DNA of 64,000 nt from Fluviispira sanaruensis (GCF_004295685.1 NZ_AP019368.1:3177501-3241500), one strand, 5' to 3'; counted from the first letter of the stretch, positions 36,532 to 46,037 are shown. Numbers and translations are program-made. The notes: a model not told the origin generated them from the letters alone.

Positions 36532-36596
36532 TGCTTTTCCTTTGCAAAATTTTTGGGTGCATTCTTAAATTGACGATTGTATAGTTTAGGTTCATA

Positions 36597-36622
36597 CGCA
36601 AGGAAAAAATATTTTCCTTGCG
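36597..36622. promoter_or_regulatory. Perfect 11-bp dyad between divergent genes
   Basis: CGCAAGGAAAA (36597-36607) and its complement (36612-36622) are separated by AATA. It lies between the divergent VTT-protein and S9-peptidase genes, about 35 bases before the peptidase start. It could be an operator for a dimeric regulator or a hairpin in the peptidase leader; there is no T-run. Confidence 0.45.
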
Positions 36623-36657
36623 CAATAAGAATTATACTTAGAATTAAGGGAAAAATA

Positions 36658-38550
36658 ATGTCGAGCGCAAAGCAATCCGATTCTTTTGACAAATGGCAGT
36701 CCCCCATTACAGCAGAAATGATTGCAAGTAAATCAATTTCTTTCAATGATATTCATATGGATCAAGGGATTCTCTATTGGTGCGAATCACGCCCGACCGA
36801 CAAAGGGAGAAATGTGATTGTATCCTATAATGAAAACAAATATACCGATGAAACTCCAATTAATTATAATATTGGAACATCCGTCCATGGCTATGGTGGA
36901 GGTGCTTTTTACATTAAAAATGATACACTTTATTTTGCCGATTTAAAAACAGGTCTTGTTTATCAAAAAAATATTAAAACTCAAGAAATAAACCCCATCG
37001 TAAATCTTGGCGAATATCGCTATGCTGATTTCTGCTCTGATCCTAAGCATAAATATTTATATTGCATTCGCAAAGATGTCACTGGCAAAAGTCAATTTCC
37101 ACCTACTGAGATCGTAAGAATTTCCGTCGCAGCGAAATCCGTAGATGTCTTATTAACAGGGGCTGATTTTTATAGCAATCCTACAGTCAGTCCCGATGGC
37201 AAAAAAATAGTCTGGTTACAATGGAATCATCCAAACATGCCTTGGGATGCCACGGAATTATGGCTTGCCGATCTATCGGAAGAGGGAACCCTTCTCAATA
37301 AAAAAAATATTTCCGAAGGACAAAATCAAGCCTATTATCAACCAACATGGTCACCTGACAATGAACTCTATGTCTCTTCAGACAAAACAGGATTCTGGAA
37401 TATTTATCATTATACAAGTGAAAGTTTTATCAATATATATGAAAGAAAATGCGATTTTGGACGACCCATGTGGATCATTGGCACCCGCTGTTTCCAATTT
37501 TTATCGGTTGAGGAAATAATCTGCTGCTACTCTGAAAAAGGCATATGGCAGACAGGTATTGTTAATTTAAAAAATAAAAGCTTTAAAGAATATAATAATT
37601 CACTCACATGTATTTATAATATTGTTGGAGAAAATAATAAAGTTGGTTTTATAGGTGGAAACCCTACTTTAGCACCAGCTATTATTTTATCAGATAGAAA
37701 TAACCTAGAAAAAATAAATATTCTCCGCAATTCCATAGATAGTTCTATTGATAAAGAATTTATTTCTCAGCCAGAATTAATTGAGTTCCCCACCCGTGAT
37801 CAAAAAAAAGCTTATGCTTTTTATTATCCGCCAAAAAATCTTCATTATAAATATACAGAGAATGAACTCCCTCCACTGATTGTTAAAGTGCATGGAGGGC
37901 CAACAGCAAATGCAGATTTTATGCTCACGCCTAAAATCCAATATTACACCAGCCGTGGTTTTGCTTTTGTTGAAGTAAATTACAGAGGAAGTACGGGTTA
38001 TGGGAAAATATATAGAGAGCATCTCAAAGGTCATTGGGGAATTATGGATGCAGAAGATTGCATAGATTGTGCTCTTTATTTATGTGAATTAAAAAAAGCC
38101 GATAGAAATAAGCTCATTATTTCAGGTAGCAGTTCTGGTGGGCTCACTGTTTTAGCGTCACTTGCTTTTCAAAATATTTATAAATGTGGTTCGTGCACAT
38201 ATGGTATTGCAGATTTAATTGCAATGACCGAACATATTCATAAATTTGAAGCTTACTATGATCAAGGTTTACTTGGCGGATCTGTCAAAGAATCAAGAAA
38301 CATTTATTTCGATCGTTCTCCTATCAACTCAGCAGATAAAATCACAGCTCCTGTGATCTTTTTCCATGGCGACAGTGATTCTGTAGTGCATGTCAGTCAG
38401 ACTTATAAAATTGCAGCGGCTCTGAAAAAAAATAATATATACAATGAGGTATATATTTTTGAGAATGAAGGACATGGATTTAAAAATGCAGATAATATTG
38501 TAATAGCTCTTAAAAATGAACTCACATTTTTTGCAAAAGTATTGAGATAA
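36658..38550 (+). CDS. S9-family prolyl oligopeptidase/acylaminoacyl peptidase
   Basis: 630 residues from the ATG at 36658, which has AAGGGAA upstream; a longer frame from 36577 has no ribosome site. The N-terminal ~390 residues form a beta-propeller (WD-like strands such as PTVSPDGKKIVWLQWNHPNMPWD and PTWSPDNELYVSSD). The C-terminal alpha/beta hydrolase has the oxyanion region VKVHGGPTANAD, the nucleophile elbow ISGSSSGGLTVLA, the Asp in HGDSDSVVH and the His in NEGHGFKNADN. No signal peptide, so a cytosolic exo/oligopeptidase is expected, cutting short peptides. A hairpin after the stop may end the transcript. A closely similar annotation would be dipeptidyl aminopeptidase/acylaminoacyl-peptidase. 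Confidence 0.92.
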   Translation: MSSAKQSDSFDKWQSPITAEMIASKSISFNDIHMDQGILYWCESRPTDKGRNVIVSYNENKYTDETPINYNIGTSVHGYGGGAFYIKNDTLYFADLKTGLVYQKNIKTQEINPIVNLGEYRYADFCSDPKHKYLYCIRKDVTGKSQFPPTEIVRISVAAKSVDVLLTGADFYSNPTVSPDGKKIVWLQWNHPNMPWDATELWLADLSEEGTLLNKKNISEGQNQAYYQPTWSPDNELYVSSDKTGFWNIYHYTSESFINIYERKCDFGRPMWIIGTRCFQFLSVEEIICCYSEKGIWQTGIVNLKNKSFKEYNNSLTCIYNIVGENNKVGFIGGNPTLAPAIILSDRNNLEKINILRNSIDSSIDKEFISQPELIEFPTRDQKKAYAFYYPPKNLHYKYTENELPPLIVKVHGGPTANADFMLTPKIQYYTSRGFAFVEVNYRGSTGYGKIYREHLKGHWGIMDAEDCIDCALYLCELKKADRNKLIISGSSSGGLTVLASLAFQNIYKCGSCTYGIADLIAMTEHIHKFEAYYDQGLLGGSVKESRNIYFDRSPINSADKITAPVIFFHGDSDSVVHVSQTYKIAAALKKNNIYNEVYIFENEGHGFKNADNIVIALKNELTFFAKVLR

Positions 38551-38912
38551 GGCTTGAGTTGCTTCCGGGAAGAGTGAGCTGTGCTCACTCTCTTTAAATT
38601 CTGATCTTATCCCTAGCATTTATGTATTAATTACTACTATAAAATATTTTATTTTACAAATAAAAATATGATAAAAAAAGAAGATTTCCTCATACATCTA
38701 TTTAGATTAGGATTTATTTTATTTTCATAATAAATCTTATTTTAAATAAAAAATCATAAAGATCGGTTCTATAAAAATTTTTAAATTATATAAAAATAAG
38801 CAATTTATATCGAAATAATTAAGTATTTGCATTGATAATTTTTTTAATCATTTATATTTAAAAATAGAAAGAAAGAATACCAAAAATAAGTGAACATTTT
38901 CTTCTTAATGAT
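38551..38912. other. AT-rich spacer between convergent genes
   Basis: Contains the hairpin at 38571-38591 and otherwise only AT-rich sequence without a credible frame or RNA. Confidence 0.5.
38571..38591. terminator. Hairpin after the S9 peptidase gene
   Basis: AGAGTGAGC (38571-38579) pairs with GCTCACTCT (38583-38591) over a TGT loop, followed by CTTTAAATT. An outer GATAAG/CTTATC pair flanks it. The T-tract is poor, so termination is likely weak or protein-assisted. Confidence 0.5.
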
Positions 38913-40241
38913 TTATAAAATCGTTAGACAGACTATGGCTAAAGCAGTGTATGGAAGAGATCCTAAAAATAAATACAACGGACTTATTCCGTCTTCACCA
39001 CAACTTTTATTTAATATCCCATAACCAATAGGATTGGGCGCATTGGCAATAACAGTCAATCCCCCTCCTGCAACGGCACCCGCCACTAAAGAATATTTAA
39101 ATTCATCGGATAGGTTAGGCACGAGCGTTCCCAAATAAGTTAATGCTGCATTATCAGTAACAGCTGTCAATGCTGTTGCCCCAAAAAATAGAGAGGTTGG
39201 ATTTAAATAATTCATCAGAGGAATCAACCACCATTGTTGCAAAGCTCCTAAAGTTACAATTCCACCTAAAAAGAAACCAACCAACAGACTTTCTCTAATT
39301 TTTAATGAATCTTGGTATTCTTTAGTAACTTCAAACCAACCAATAAAAAGTAAGAAGAGCGGAACTAAAAATGATACATATTTATGATAAACAATACTTA
39401 AAACAAGAAAACCGACATTGACACCTACTATCCAATAGGGAGTTCTTTGTTTCCGCTCACTCGTATTTGGAAATTTATTCGTCCTAATAATATCTTTGCG
39501 AAAATAAACTGCCGTTAAAAGAGTTCCTGTGACTATGGCAATAGCAGATTTCCAGCCAAAATTCATAAACATAAACGCAGCGTCCCAATCCCAATGCGCT
39601 GCTACAATTAAAACAGGAGGTGCAGCAAAATGAGTTAAGGTACCACCAATGGAAACATTAACAAATAAAAGACCTAGCATGGCATATTTAAATTTTGCAT
39701 TATTTGTTTTTTGAAAAAAATGCTCATGCAGCAGCAATGCAGAAACTGTCATCGCCACTGGTTCTGTTAGAAGAGAACCACTTAAGGTACCAAAAATAAA
39801 AATAGCAGAAAATAATGCCAGTTTATATGGGACGAAAAATATTTTTGAGAAAAATTTTGAGATAAAATTAATTCCTCTATCTGCCATAAACATAACAGGT
39901 TTTGTTGCAGACATACACATAATTATAAAAACAAATATGGGTTCTTTAAAATCAATTCCATTTAAATAATCGAGCGAGGATTGCATCCCTAAATAAGCGG
40001 ATAGGAGAGCAAGAAAAACAAAGGCCCAAAAACCAAAAACAACTTCCACTTCACCCAGGAAGTCGAGAACTTTTTCGGACATAGAACCCTTAGGTCTTTT
40101 ATGCGCCAAAGCTACGATACGACTTGCACAAAATGTATGGATAACAGCCAGAACAAAAATAGTTGTTACTGAAAAAAGCACAACATTATTTTCAAGTAAA
40201 GTCGGTATGATAGAAGTTTTGTCAACACAATCAATAGTCAT
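38913..40241 (-). CDS. Putative Na+/H+ antiporter (Na_H_antiport_3-like)
   Basis: A polytopic membrane protein, 442 residues from the ATG at 40241, which has AAGGAAAG in front; a TTG-initiated extension to 40307 lacks this. About eleven helices are visible. The segments SAYLGMQSSLDYLN, LFSAIFIFGTLSGSLLTEPVAMTVSALLL, FVNVSIGGTLTHFAAPPVLIVA and TAVTDNAALTYLGTLVP resemble the ion-transporter superfamily (ArsB/NhaD-like) and the Pfam putative Na+/H+ antiporter family. Paired re-entrant-type motifs rich in Gly, Thr and Pro support this. The transported ion is inferred. It is divergent from a nucleotidase-like HAD gene 78 bases away. Confidence 0.75.
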   Translation of the reverse strand: MTIDCVDKTSIIPTLLENNVVLFSVTTIFVLAVIHTFCASRIVALAHKRPKGSMSEKVLDFLGEVEVVFGFWAFVFLALLSAYLGMQSSLDYLNGIDFKEPIFVFIIMCMSATKPVMFMADRGINFISKFFSKIFFVPYKLALFSAIFIFGTLSGSLLTEPVAMTVSALLLHEHFFQKTNNAKFKYAMLGLLFVNVSIGGTLTHFAAPPVLIVAAHWDWDAAFMFMNFGWKSAIAIVTGTLLTAVYFRKDIIRTNKFPNTSERKQRTPYWIVGVNVGFLVLSIVYHKYVSFLVPLFLLFIGWFEVTKEYQDSLKIRESLLVGFFLGGIVTLGALQQWWLIPLMNYLNPTSLFFGATALTAVTDNAALTYLGTLVPNLSDEFKYSLVAGAVAGGGLTVIANAPNPIGYGILNKSCGEDGISPLYLFLGSLPYTALAIVCLTIL

Positions 40242-40318
40242 TCTGAAAAACTTTCCTTGCAGATTGAAAAGATCTTTGTAATCTAGGTATTCACTTTGAC
40301 TTAACAAAGGATCTTTTG

Positions 40319-41014
40319 ATGAAATACGATTTTATTCTTTTTGACGCTGATGACACTCTCTTTGATTTTAATAAATCTCAAGAAATTGCCTTTCGTGAAA
40401 CCGTCTCACATTTTGCCATCAGTTACCATACCGATGTACTCTGTTCGGAATTTAAAAAAACAAATCGAGCTCTTTGGAAAGAACTTGAAAACAGATTAAT
40501 TAGCGAAGATGATTTGAAAATTTTACGATTTAAAAAAATTTTTGACGCTCATAATATCAAACAAGATCCGTCTGAAGTGAGTAAAATTTATTTGCAAAAA
40601 ATCTCTCAAAGTACTCATTTAAAGGCAGGAGCGCTCTCAATCTGTCAATTTTTAAAAGAAGCAAAAATAAAAATTGGAATCATAACAAATGGTTTTGAAA
40701 ATATTCAAAAAAGCAGATTCTCACTGTCTGAACTCAATCCTTATTTTGATTTTATAACTATATCTGAAGAATGTGGCTATCGAAAACCTTATGCTGAGAT
40801 TTTTCAAATTGCTTTGAATAAATTTGGCAATGCACGTAAAGATAATACTCTCATGGTTGGTGATAATTTAGAGGCAGATATTATTGGCGCACAAGAATTT
40901 GGTTTGGATAGTTGTTGGTATCATCCGCATGGTGGAAATCCACACAAGGATATTATTCCAACTTTTATTATTCATGATTTAATGGAAATTAAAAGAATTA
41001 TAAACAAAAAATAA
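40319..41014 (+). CDS. HAD hydrolase, YjjG/YfnB-type nucleotidase
   Basis: A 231-residue HAD-superfamily (subfamily IA) phosphatase. Motif I is FILFDADDTLFDF, where the YjjG subgroup has the same DADxTLF spelling. Motif II is IGIITNGF, motif III the Lys in YRKPYAEIFQIAL, and motif IV TLMVGDNLEADIIGAQ. YjjG-type enzymes dephosphorylate noncanonical pyrimidine nucleotides (house-cleaning). An ATG at 40319 follows AAAGG with good spacing. It is convergent with fabF, and both stops are embedded in one palindromic terminator. Confidence 0.85.
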   Translation: MKYDFILFDADDTLFDFNKSQEIAFRETVSHFAISYHTDVLCSEFKKTNRALWKELENRLISEDDLKILRFKKIFDAHNIKQDPSEVSKIYLQKISQSTHLKAGALSICQFLKEAKIKIGIITNGFENIQKSRFSLSELNPYFDFITISEECGYRKPYAEIFQIALNKFGNARKDNTLMVGDNLEADIIGAQEFGLDSCWYHPHGGNPHKDIIPTFIIHDLMEIKRIINKK

Positions 41015-41040
41015 GAGATTAAAATTTAATCTCTTATTTT
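41008..41040. terminator. Bidirectional terminator containing both stop codons
   Basis: A 33-bp perfect palindrome: a 16-bp arm (41008-41023), one central base and the complementary arm (41025-41040). The TAA of the HAD gene (41012-41014) and the stop of fabF (41026-41028, minus) are part of the stem. Each strand ends in TTATTTT. Confidence 0.85.
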
Positions 41041-42267
41041 ACGAAGTGCTAAACAAACATTGGTTCCACCAAACCCAAATGAATTTGAGATGGCCACATT
41101 CACTTCACGCCGGACGGCTTTGTTGGCAGTGAAGTTGAGATCACACTGCTCGTCAGGATGATCGAGGTTAATAGTTGGTGGGATAATCCCTGTTTTAATA
41201 GCCATCGCTGAGAAAACAGCTTCTATTCCACCTGCAGCGCCTAATAAATGACCTGTCATGCTTTTTGTTGAACTTACATTTAACTTATAAGCATGATCGC
41301 CAAATATGGTTTTGATAGCTTGTGTTTCGCACAAGTCACCTTGGCCAGTAGATGTACCATGAGCATTTATATAATCTACGTCCTCAGGTTTCAATCCAGA
41401 TGTGCTAAGTGCTTGCTGCATAGCGCGCGCTCCACCTTCTCCGCCTGGAGCTGGTGAAGTAAAGTGATAGGCATCCCCAGATGCACCAAAGCCAACAAGT
41501 TCACAAATAATATTTGCTCCACGCGCCTTTGCATACTCGTATTCTTCAATAATAAGTATTCCAGAGCCTTCTCCCATAATAAAACCAGAGCGATCTTTAT
41601 CGAAAGGGCGTGATGCTTTTTCTGGATGATCTGAAAAATCTGAAGAAAGAGCTTTCATCTGACCAAAACCAGCAAAAGCAACGAGGCTCAATGCAGACTC
41701 CGCTCCTCCGCAAATCATGGCTTTGGCTCTGCCTGTTTGAATGTACATTAGAGCATCGCCAATGGCGTGTCCTGCACTTGAACATGCTGTTGCTGTGCAA
41801 ACATTTGGTCCTTTAGCTCCCGTTTCCAAAGAAACGACACCTGCAGCCATATTGCCAATGAAGCCAGGGATTGTGAATGGTGAAACTCTCTTAATCCCTT
41901 TGGTACGAGCGGTGAAGGATTGATCTTCAAGATATCCTAGAGCACCAATACCAACTCCAATAGCAACCCCAATGTCATTTTGATTGCTTAGGTCGAGCTT
42001 CAATTGAGCATTTTCTAACGCCATTTTTGACGCCGCAACGGCAAGATGAACAAAGCGTTGATTTCTTTTAGCTTCTTTTTCATCCATGAAATCAGCTGGA
42101 TTAAAATTTTTGACCTCACCCGCAATTGTCACGCAATTTTCTGGGGGCTCAAACGTAGTAAGCTTGCCAATTCCACTTTTTCCTGCAATTGCATTCTCCC
42201 AGCATTCCTCTAAATTATTGCCGATTGGACATACGATTCCAAGACCAGTTACGACGACACGTTTCAT
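41026..42267 (-). CDS. fabF: 3-oxoacyl-[acyl-carrier-protein] synthase II
   Basis: Condenses malonyl-ACP with acyl-ACP during fatty-acid elongation. 413 residues from the ATG at 42267 (GAGAGG upstream). The catalytic triad is clear: Cys in NVCTATACSSAGHA, His in INAHGTSTGQGD, and His in KSMTGHLLGAAGGIEA. The N-terminal VVVTGLGIVCPIGNNLEECW and C-terminal SNSFGFGGTNVCLAL are family standards. FabF rather than FabB is favoured by the CTATACSS and STSTG-type context and length. No acpP or fabG is adjacent, so it is not in a fab cluster here. Confidence 0.95.
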   Translation of the reverse strand: MKRVVVTGLGIVCPIGNNLEECWENAIAGKSGIGKLTTFEPPENCVTIAGEVKNFNPADFMDEKEAKRNQRFVHLAVAASKMALENAQLKLDLSNQNDIGVAIGVGIGALGYLEDQSFTARTKGIKRVSPFTIPGFIGNMAAGVVSLETGAKGPNVCTATACSSAGHAIGDALMYIQTGRAKAMICGGAESALSLVAFAGFGQMKALSSDFSDHPEKASRPFDKDRSGFIMGEGSGILIIEEYEYAKARGANIICELVGFGASGDAYHFTSPAPGGEGGARAMQQALSTSGLKPEDVDYINAHGTSTGQGDLCETQAIKTIFGDHAYKLNVSSTKSMTGHLLGAAGGIEAVFSAMAIKTGIIPPTINLDHPDEQCDLNFTANKAVRREVNVAISNSFGFGGTNVCLALRKIRD

Positions 42268-42429
42268 CAAGCAAACCTCTCAAATAAAAAAAGGACTTAT
42301 AAATCCTGACTAGATCATCATAAATAAACATGCTAGTTATCCATAACTGTAAGCCAGCCAGAGTACCAACAACTGTCGGTATACACTATAACAACTCTAT
42401 GTGAAATACGCAGAGCAAGGAACTCACCA

Positions 42430-43095
42430 ATGCTAAATCTAAAACACAAAATACTTTCCAAAAAGGCAATACTTTGGGATTTTGACGGATGCCTATGCGA
42501 CTCTGAACGCATACACTTTTTAGCGTACGCAAAAGCATTTGCACATATCGGGCACACACTCAATGAATATGAATACTATGAGACGTTCACACACACAGGA
42601 GCAGGTGTCGCAAAGGAAATCGAAACATATAACATAAGTTGCAATCTTGAAGAAATAAGAACGGACAAAGCAAAACACTATTGGGAACTTATTTCAAAAG
42701 GAGCCGCTCAGATATATACTGAAATTCCAGAAATTCTATCTATCTTAAAAAGAAACGGCCATGTCAATGCTATAGCGAGCAATAGTCCTGCGAGTGAAAT
42801 AAATCTTATCCTTTCTCAACAAAAAGAAAAATTATGTATTGACCACGTGATAGGTATTGAACCAGGTATGCGCAAAAAACCATACCCCGATCTTTACCTG
42901 AAAGCACTTGAGGTCTTAAAGATTTCGCCGAGCGAAGCACTCGTCATTGAAGACTCTGAACGTGGGCTCCTTGCAGCACAAGCCGCCGGTTGTGATGCTC
43001 TTTGGATAAAAACCAACTTAAACGAACGTTTTGAAACAAAAGCGGATCATCTTTCTCGCTTAACCCACGAACAATTACTCCAAATAATAAAGTGA
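42430..43095 (+). CDS. HAD-superfamily hydrolase (beta-phosphoglucomutase-like)
   Basis: A 221-residue subfamily IA HAD enzyme. Motif I AILWDFDGCLCDSERIHF has the nucleophile Asp, followed by an alpha-helical cap typical of the beta-phosphoglucomutase/Gph group. AIASNSPASEI is motif II, MRKKPYPDLYLKAL gives the motif III Lys, and ALVIEDSERGLLAAQAAGC is motif IV. The substrate (sugar phosphate or phosphoglycolate) is open. The next gene starts 10 bases downstream, so the two are probably co-transcribed. Confidence 0.85.
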   Translation: MLNLKHKILSKKAILWDFDGCLCDSERIHFLAYAKAFAHIGHTLNEYEYYETFTHTGAGVAKEIETYNISCNLEEIRTDKAKHYWELISKGAAQIYTEIPEILSILKRNGHVNAIASNSPASEINLILSQQKEKLCIDHVIGIEPGMRKKPYPDLYLKALEVLKISPSEALVIEDSERGLLAAQAAGCDALWIKTNLNERFETKADHLSRLTHEQLLQIIK

Positions 43096-43105
43096 TCGCA
43101 AATAT

Positions 43106-43768
43106 ATGTGGATGGACAATTGGGTATTAAATTTACCTAAGAAATTATGGCCTGAGTTCTCACTCGATGCTGCAAATAAAGCACCTTTTCTCATTCGCTT
43201 TTTTGAGACTCAAAAAAATGTTGTTGTTTTATCGAGCTCAAATAAAGCAGAAAAAGAAGTAAACGAAATTGAATGCGTAAAAAATAATATTCCAATTCTG
43301 CAAAGAAAAGGAGGAGGAGGAACTGTTGTCTTAGGAAACGGATGTCTAATCCTTACGTTTGCATTTTATGGAAAAGATGTCTTTGGAAATAGTAAATATT
43401 TTCAAATGATAAATAACTTGTGGATCGATTCTCTCGAAAAAGCAGGGTGCCCAAAATTAAATCAACAAGGAATTAGTGATATAAGTTATATAAATAAAAA
43501 AATTGCAGGCACAAGTATTTTCCGCAAGAAACATTTACTTGTTTATCAAGGAAGTTTACTCGTAAATCCAAATTTGGATCTAATTTCTAAATTACTCTGC
43601 CATCCATCGCGCGAACCTGAATACAGAGAAGGTCGTTCCCATGAACAGTTTTTAACGACCACACAGACTTTAGGATGCCCTTTATCTGCTTCTGAACTTG
43701 CTTTGTTTTGCCAAAAATATTTTGAAGAAAATGTAGGGCAATATTTTAAAAATGATGTTCTAATATGA
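43106..43768 (+). CDS. Lipoate-protein ligase A family protein
   Basis: 220 residues with the biotin/lipoate ligase (BPL_LplA_LipB) fold. The binding-loop motif is ILQRKGGGGTVVLGNGCLILTF, equivalent to the RxSGGGxV of LplA with Lys and Gly in place of Arg/Ser positions. The catalytic Lys is in NKKIAGTSIFRKK. The C-terminal small domain of full-length LplA is absent, as in LplA-like/LipM-like proteins. It probably attaches lipoate or octanoate to E2 or GcvH subunits. It follows a HAD gene closely, and its 3' end overlaps the convergent DUF2807 gene by nine bases. Confidence 0.82.
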   Translation: MWMDNWVLNLPKKLWPEFSLDAANKAPFLIRFFETQKNVVVLSSSNKAEKEVNEIECVKNNIPILQRKGGGGTVVLGNGCLILTFAFYGKDVFGNSKYFQMINNLWIDSLEKAGCPKLNQQGISDISYINKKIAGTSIFRKKHLLVYQGSLLVNPNLDLISKLLCHPSREPEYREGRSHEQFLTTTQTLGCPLSASELALFCQKYFEENVGQYFKNDVLI

Positions 43769-44326
43769 AGCAATTTTTGAAAGCCCAGAGTTAAAGATAT
43801 CAACGCTTGGTTTTCCTTTGTAACGAATATGACAATTACCATATGCAGTGCCAACGAGTGTTTGTTTTGCACATAAGCTGATCTGTGAAGAATGATTGCA
43901 TGATAATGAAATTGATTGAGCCTCTAATTCAACAGCATTAATATTTGCACTGCCAAACGCTGTTACCTTGAAGTTATCAACAAACCCGCTCATATAACAT
44001 TCGCTTGCATCAGTTCCTTCAAAGACAAATCCCCCGCCATGTAAATCAAGTACACTTGCTTGAACGGTGTCCCTGATAAACAAGGAATTTAATACATGAG
44101 TGTGTATGATAACATGCGTTCTCGTAGGATGAGAAAAACCATCCTCCATATGGATAAATAGTTTACCAAAAGAGTTGACCTCAGTAACTATCCTTGGCAA
44201 AAAATCAGCCTTAGCTTTAACTTCTAACCCTTGTGCTTTGCCGACAAATATTTCTACATCAAAATTATTTGCAATAGCAATTGATGAAAAATATCGGACA
44301 ACACGACTTTGATTAAATACATTCAT
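43760..44326 (-). CDS. DUF2807 (GIN-domain, head-type) protein
   Basis: 188 residues from the ATG at 44326 (GAAGGA upstream; a TTG start at 44341 is less likely). The repeated short beta-strand pattern resembles the DUF2807/GIN domain, which folds as a right-handed beta-helix: RYFSSIAIANNFDVEIFVGK, then VTAFGSANINAVELEAQSIS and GTAYGNCHIRYKGKPSVDIF. Family members are often secreted or anchored, but no signal peptide is visible here, so location is unclear. Function is unknown. Cysteines at several beta-turn positions (SECYMSG, SLSCNHS, ISLCAK) are a peculiarity. Confidence 0.7.
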   Translation of the reverse strand: MNVFNQSRVVRYFSSIAIANNFDVEIFVGKAQGLEVKAKADFLPRIVTEVNSFGKLFIHMEDGFSHPTRTHVIIHTHVLNSLFIRDTVQASVLDLHGGGFVFEGTDASECYMSGFVDNFKVTAFGSANINAVELEAQSISLSCNHSSQISLCAKQTLVGTAYGNCHIRYKGKPSVDIFNSGLSKIASY

Positions 44327-44530
44327 TTCAATATCCTTCAATAATATTTATTAATAATTATTTATATAACTATTTATTTTTAAGAAGAGCTTATTAAAAA
44401 AACGGGTGCGTGCAGTCTGCATTACTAAGGTAACAAATGCTATTTTGATGTCAATAGCTTCTCCAAAATTTCTTAAAGGACACTCAATTAGAAGTTGACT
44501 CTCTTCTTTTCATTTGCTACTAGATTCAAT

Positions 44531-44559
44531 CTTCGGATGCCGTCAATCACGGCATGAAG
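44531..44559 (+). promoter_or_regulatory. Structured leader hairpin of rpmE
   Basis: CTTC-(GG)-ATGCCGT at 44531-44543 pairs with ACGGCAT-GAAG (44549-44559), an 11-bp stem with a GG bulge and a CAATC loop, 55 bases before the L31 start. No T-run follows. The position suggests an L31 autoregulatory leader, but I cannot match it to a named leader family. Confidence 0.45.
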
Positions 44560-44614
44560 TTCATCACGCAAGTCGTACAAAAGCGTAAGCTATTACTAAT
44601 ACTGAGGTTTTTTC

Positions 44615-44836
44615 ATGAAAGAAAACATTCATCCTAAATTTGGTCCATGCGAAGTCATTTGCGCTTGCGGTAGCGTATATCAAACTCGCAGCACAAAAAA
44701 TACATTAAAAGTAGAAACTTGCAGCGTATGCCATCCATTCTGGACAGGCAAGCACAAGGTTCTCGACACAGCGGGTCGTATTGAACGCTTTAATCGTAAA
44801 TACGCTTCTAAAACAGCGGGTCAAACAAGTAAGTAA
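44615..44836 (+). CDS. rpmE: 50S ribosomal protein L31
   Basis: A 73-residue ribosomal protein of the zinc-binding (C+) type. MKENIHPKFGPCEVICACGS holds the first cysteines (Cys12, 16, 18) and ETCSVCHPFWTGKHK the CxxC pair, together the zinc site. The ending DTAGRIERFNRKY is the family signature. A structured leader precedes it and an intrinsic terminator follows, so it is transcribed alone. prfA lies downstream, as in many bacteria. Confidence 0.97.
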   Translation: MKENIHPKFGPCEVICACGSVYQTRSTKNTLKVETCSVCHPFWTGKHKVLDTAGRIERFNRKYASKTAGQTSK

Positions 44837-44863
44837 AATTTACGCTTGCGTGTGCAATTAAAT

Positions 44864-44897
44864 AGGGAGCATATCCATTAGTGGAGGCTCCCTTTTT
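44864..44897 (+). terminator. Intrinsic terminator of rpmE
   Basis: AGGGAGC (44864-44870) pairs with GCTCCCT (44887-44893), loop 16 bases, ending in TTTTTG. Confidence 0.85.
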
Positions 44898-44962
44898 GCA
44901 TATACAGTAAATAAAGTCTCTTTTTTTAAATCCTTTATCATTTCTGACTGGAATTTTATCTT

Positions 44963-46036
44963 ATGATGCTTCAACTTGCTAAAATTGAACGTAGATTTCT
45001 TGAACTGGAAAACCTTCTCTCCCGTCCTGAAATCATTTCAAACAACAATGAATTTCGCAAACTCAGCAAAGAACGCTCAGAACTAGAGGAAACAGTTAGA
45101 CTTTATAGAGAATTTAAAAAAATAGAAGAGGATTCTAAGGCTACCGAGGAGCTTTACCAGGAGTCCACGGGCGAAATGCAAGATCTCGCTTTTGAAGAGC
45201 TCAAAGAGCTCAAAAAACGCTTTGAGGAGCTCGAAAAAACTTTATCTATCCACCTTCTCCCAAAAGATCCAAACGACTCCAAAAATATTTTCCTTGAAAT
45301 CCGTGCCGGCGCAGGCGGAGACGAAGCCAGTCTTTTTGCAGGACAGCTCTTCCGCGCATATATGCGCTATGCCGAACGCAAAAGGTGGAAAGTCGAAATC
45401 ATGTCGTTAAACGAAAATGAACTCGGCGGAACCAAAGAAGTGATTGCACTGATTGAAGGTGAGGGAGTTTATAGCATTCTCAAATACGAAAGTGGCGTCC
45501 ACCGTGTGCAACGCGTGCCACAAACCGAAGCCCAAGGACGTGTTCATACATCCACAATCACTGTAGCCGTTTTGCCTGAAGCGGATGACGTTGATGTCAC
45601 AATCAACGAAAATGAACTGCGCGTTGATACCTACCGTGCGGGTGGGGCAGGGGGGCAACACGTCAATAGAACAGACTCTGCTGTGCGTATTACTCACATT
45701 CCTTCGGGAATTGTTGTGGCCTGCCAAGATGAACGCTCACAAATAAAAAACCGCTCAAAGGCGATGAAAATTCTCCAAGCCAAACTTCTTGAAGCTGCTG
45801 AAATCGAGAAAGAAAAAGCCTTTTCCGAAGAACGTCGCTCGCAAGTGGGAAGAGGGGACAGAAGCGAACGCATACGCACCTATAATTTCCCTCAATCCCG
45901 CGTGACGGACCACAGAATTAACCATACCATTCACTCTATCGATGCATTTATGGAAGGCGACATTCAAGAAATGCTCGATTTATTGCGCCAACATTACCAA
46001 GCTGAAGCACTCAAGCTACAAGCTGAAGGCAATTGA
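44963..46036 (+). CDS. prfA: Peptide chain release factor 1
   Basis: Recognises UAA/UAG stops and triggers peptide release on the ribosome. 357 residues with the GGQ motif in [23 protein letters not shown] and the class-specific anticodon-like segment nearer the middle. [27 protein letters not shown] and [23 protein letters not shown] are family landmarks. Ile-Pro-Ser-Gly-Ile after the GGQ region fits RF1. No programmed frameshift (that belongs to RF2). It is followed two bases later by prmC, its methyltransferase, a classical pair. Confidence 0.97.
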   Translation: MMLQLAKIERRFLELENLLSRPEIISNNNEFRKLSKERSELEETVRLYREFKKIEEDSKATEELYQESTGEMQDLAFEELKELKKRFEELEKTLSIHLLPKDPNDSKNIFLEIRAGAGGDEASLFAGQLFRAYMRYAERKRWKVEIMSLNENELGGTKEVIALIEGEGVYSILKYESGVHRVQRVPQTEAQGRVHTSTITVAVLPEADDVDVTINENELRVDTYRAGGAGGQHVNRTDSAVRITHIPSGIVVACQDERSQIKNRSKAMKILQAKLLEAAEIEKEKAFSEERRSQVGRGDRSERIRTYNFPQSRVTDHRINHTIHSIDAFMEGDIQEMLDLLRQHYQAEALKLQAEGN

Positions 46037-46037
46037 T

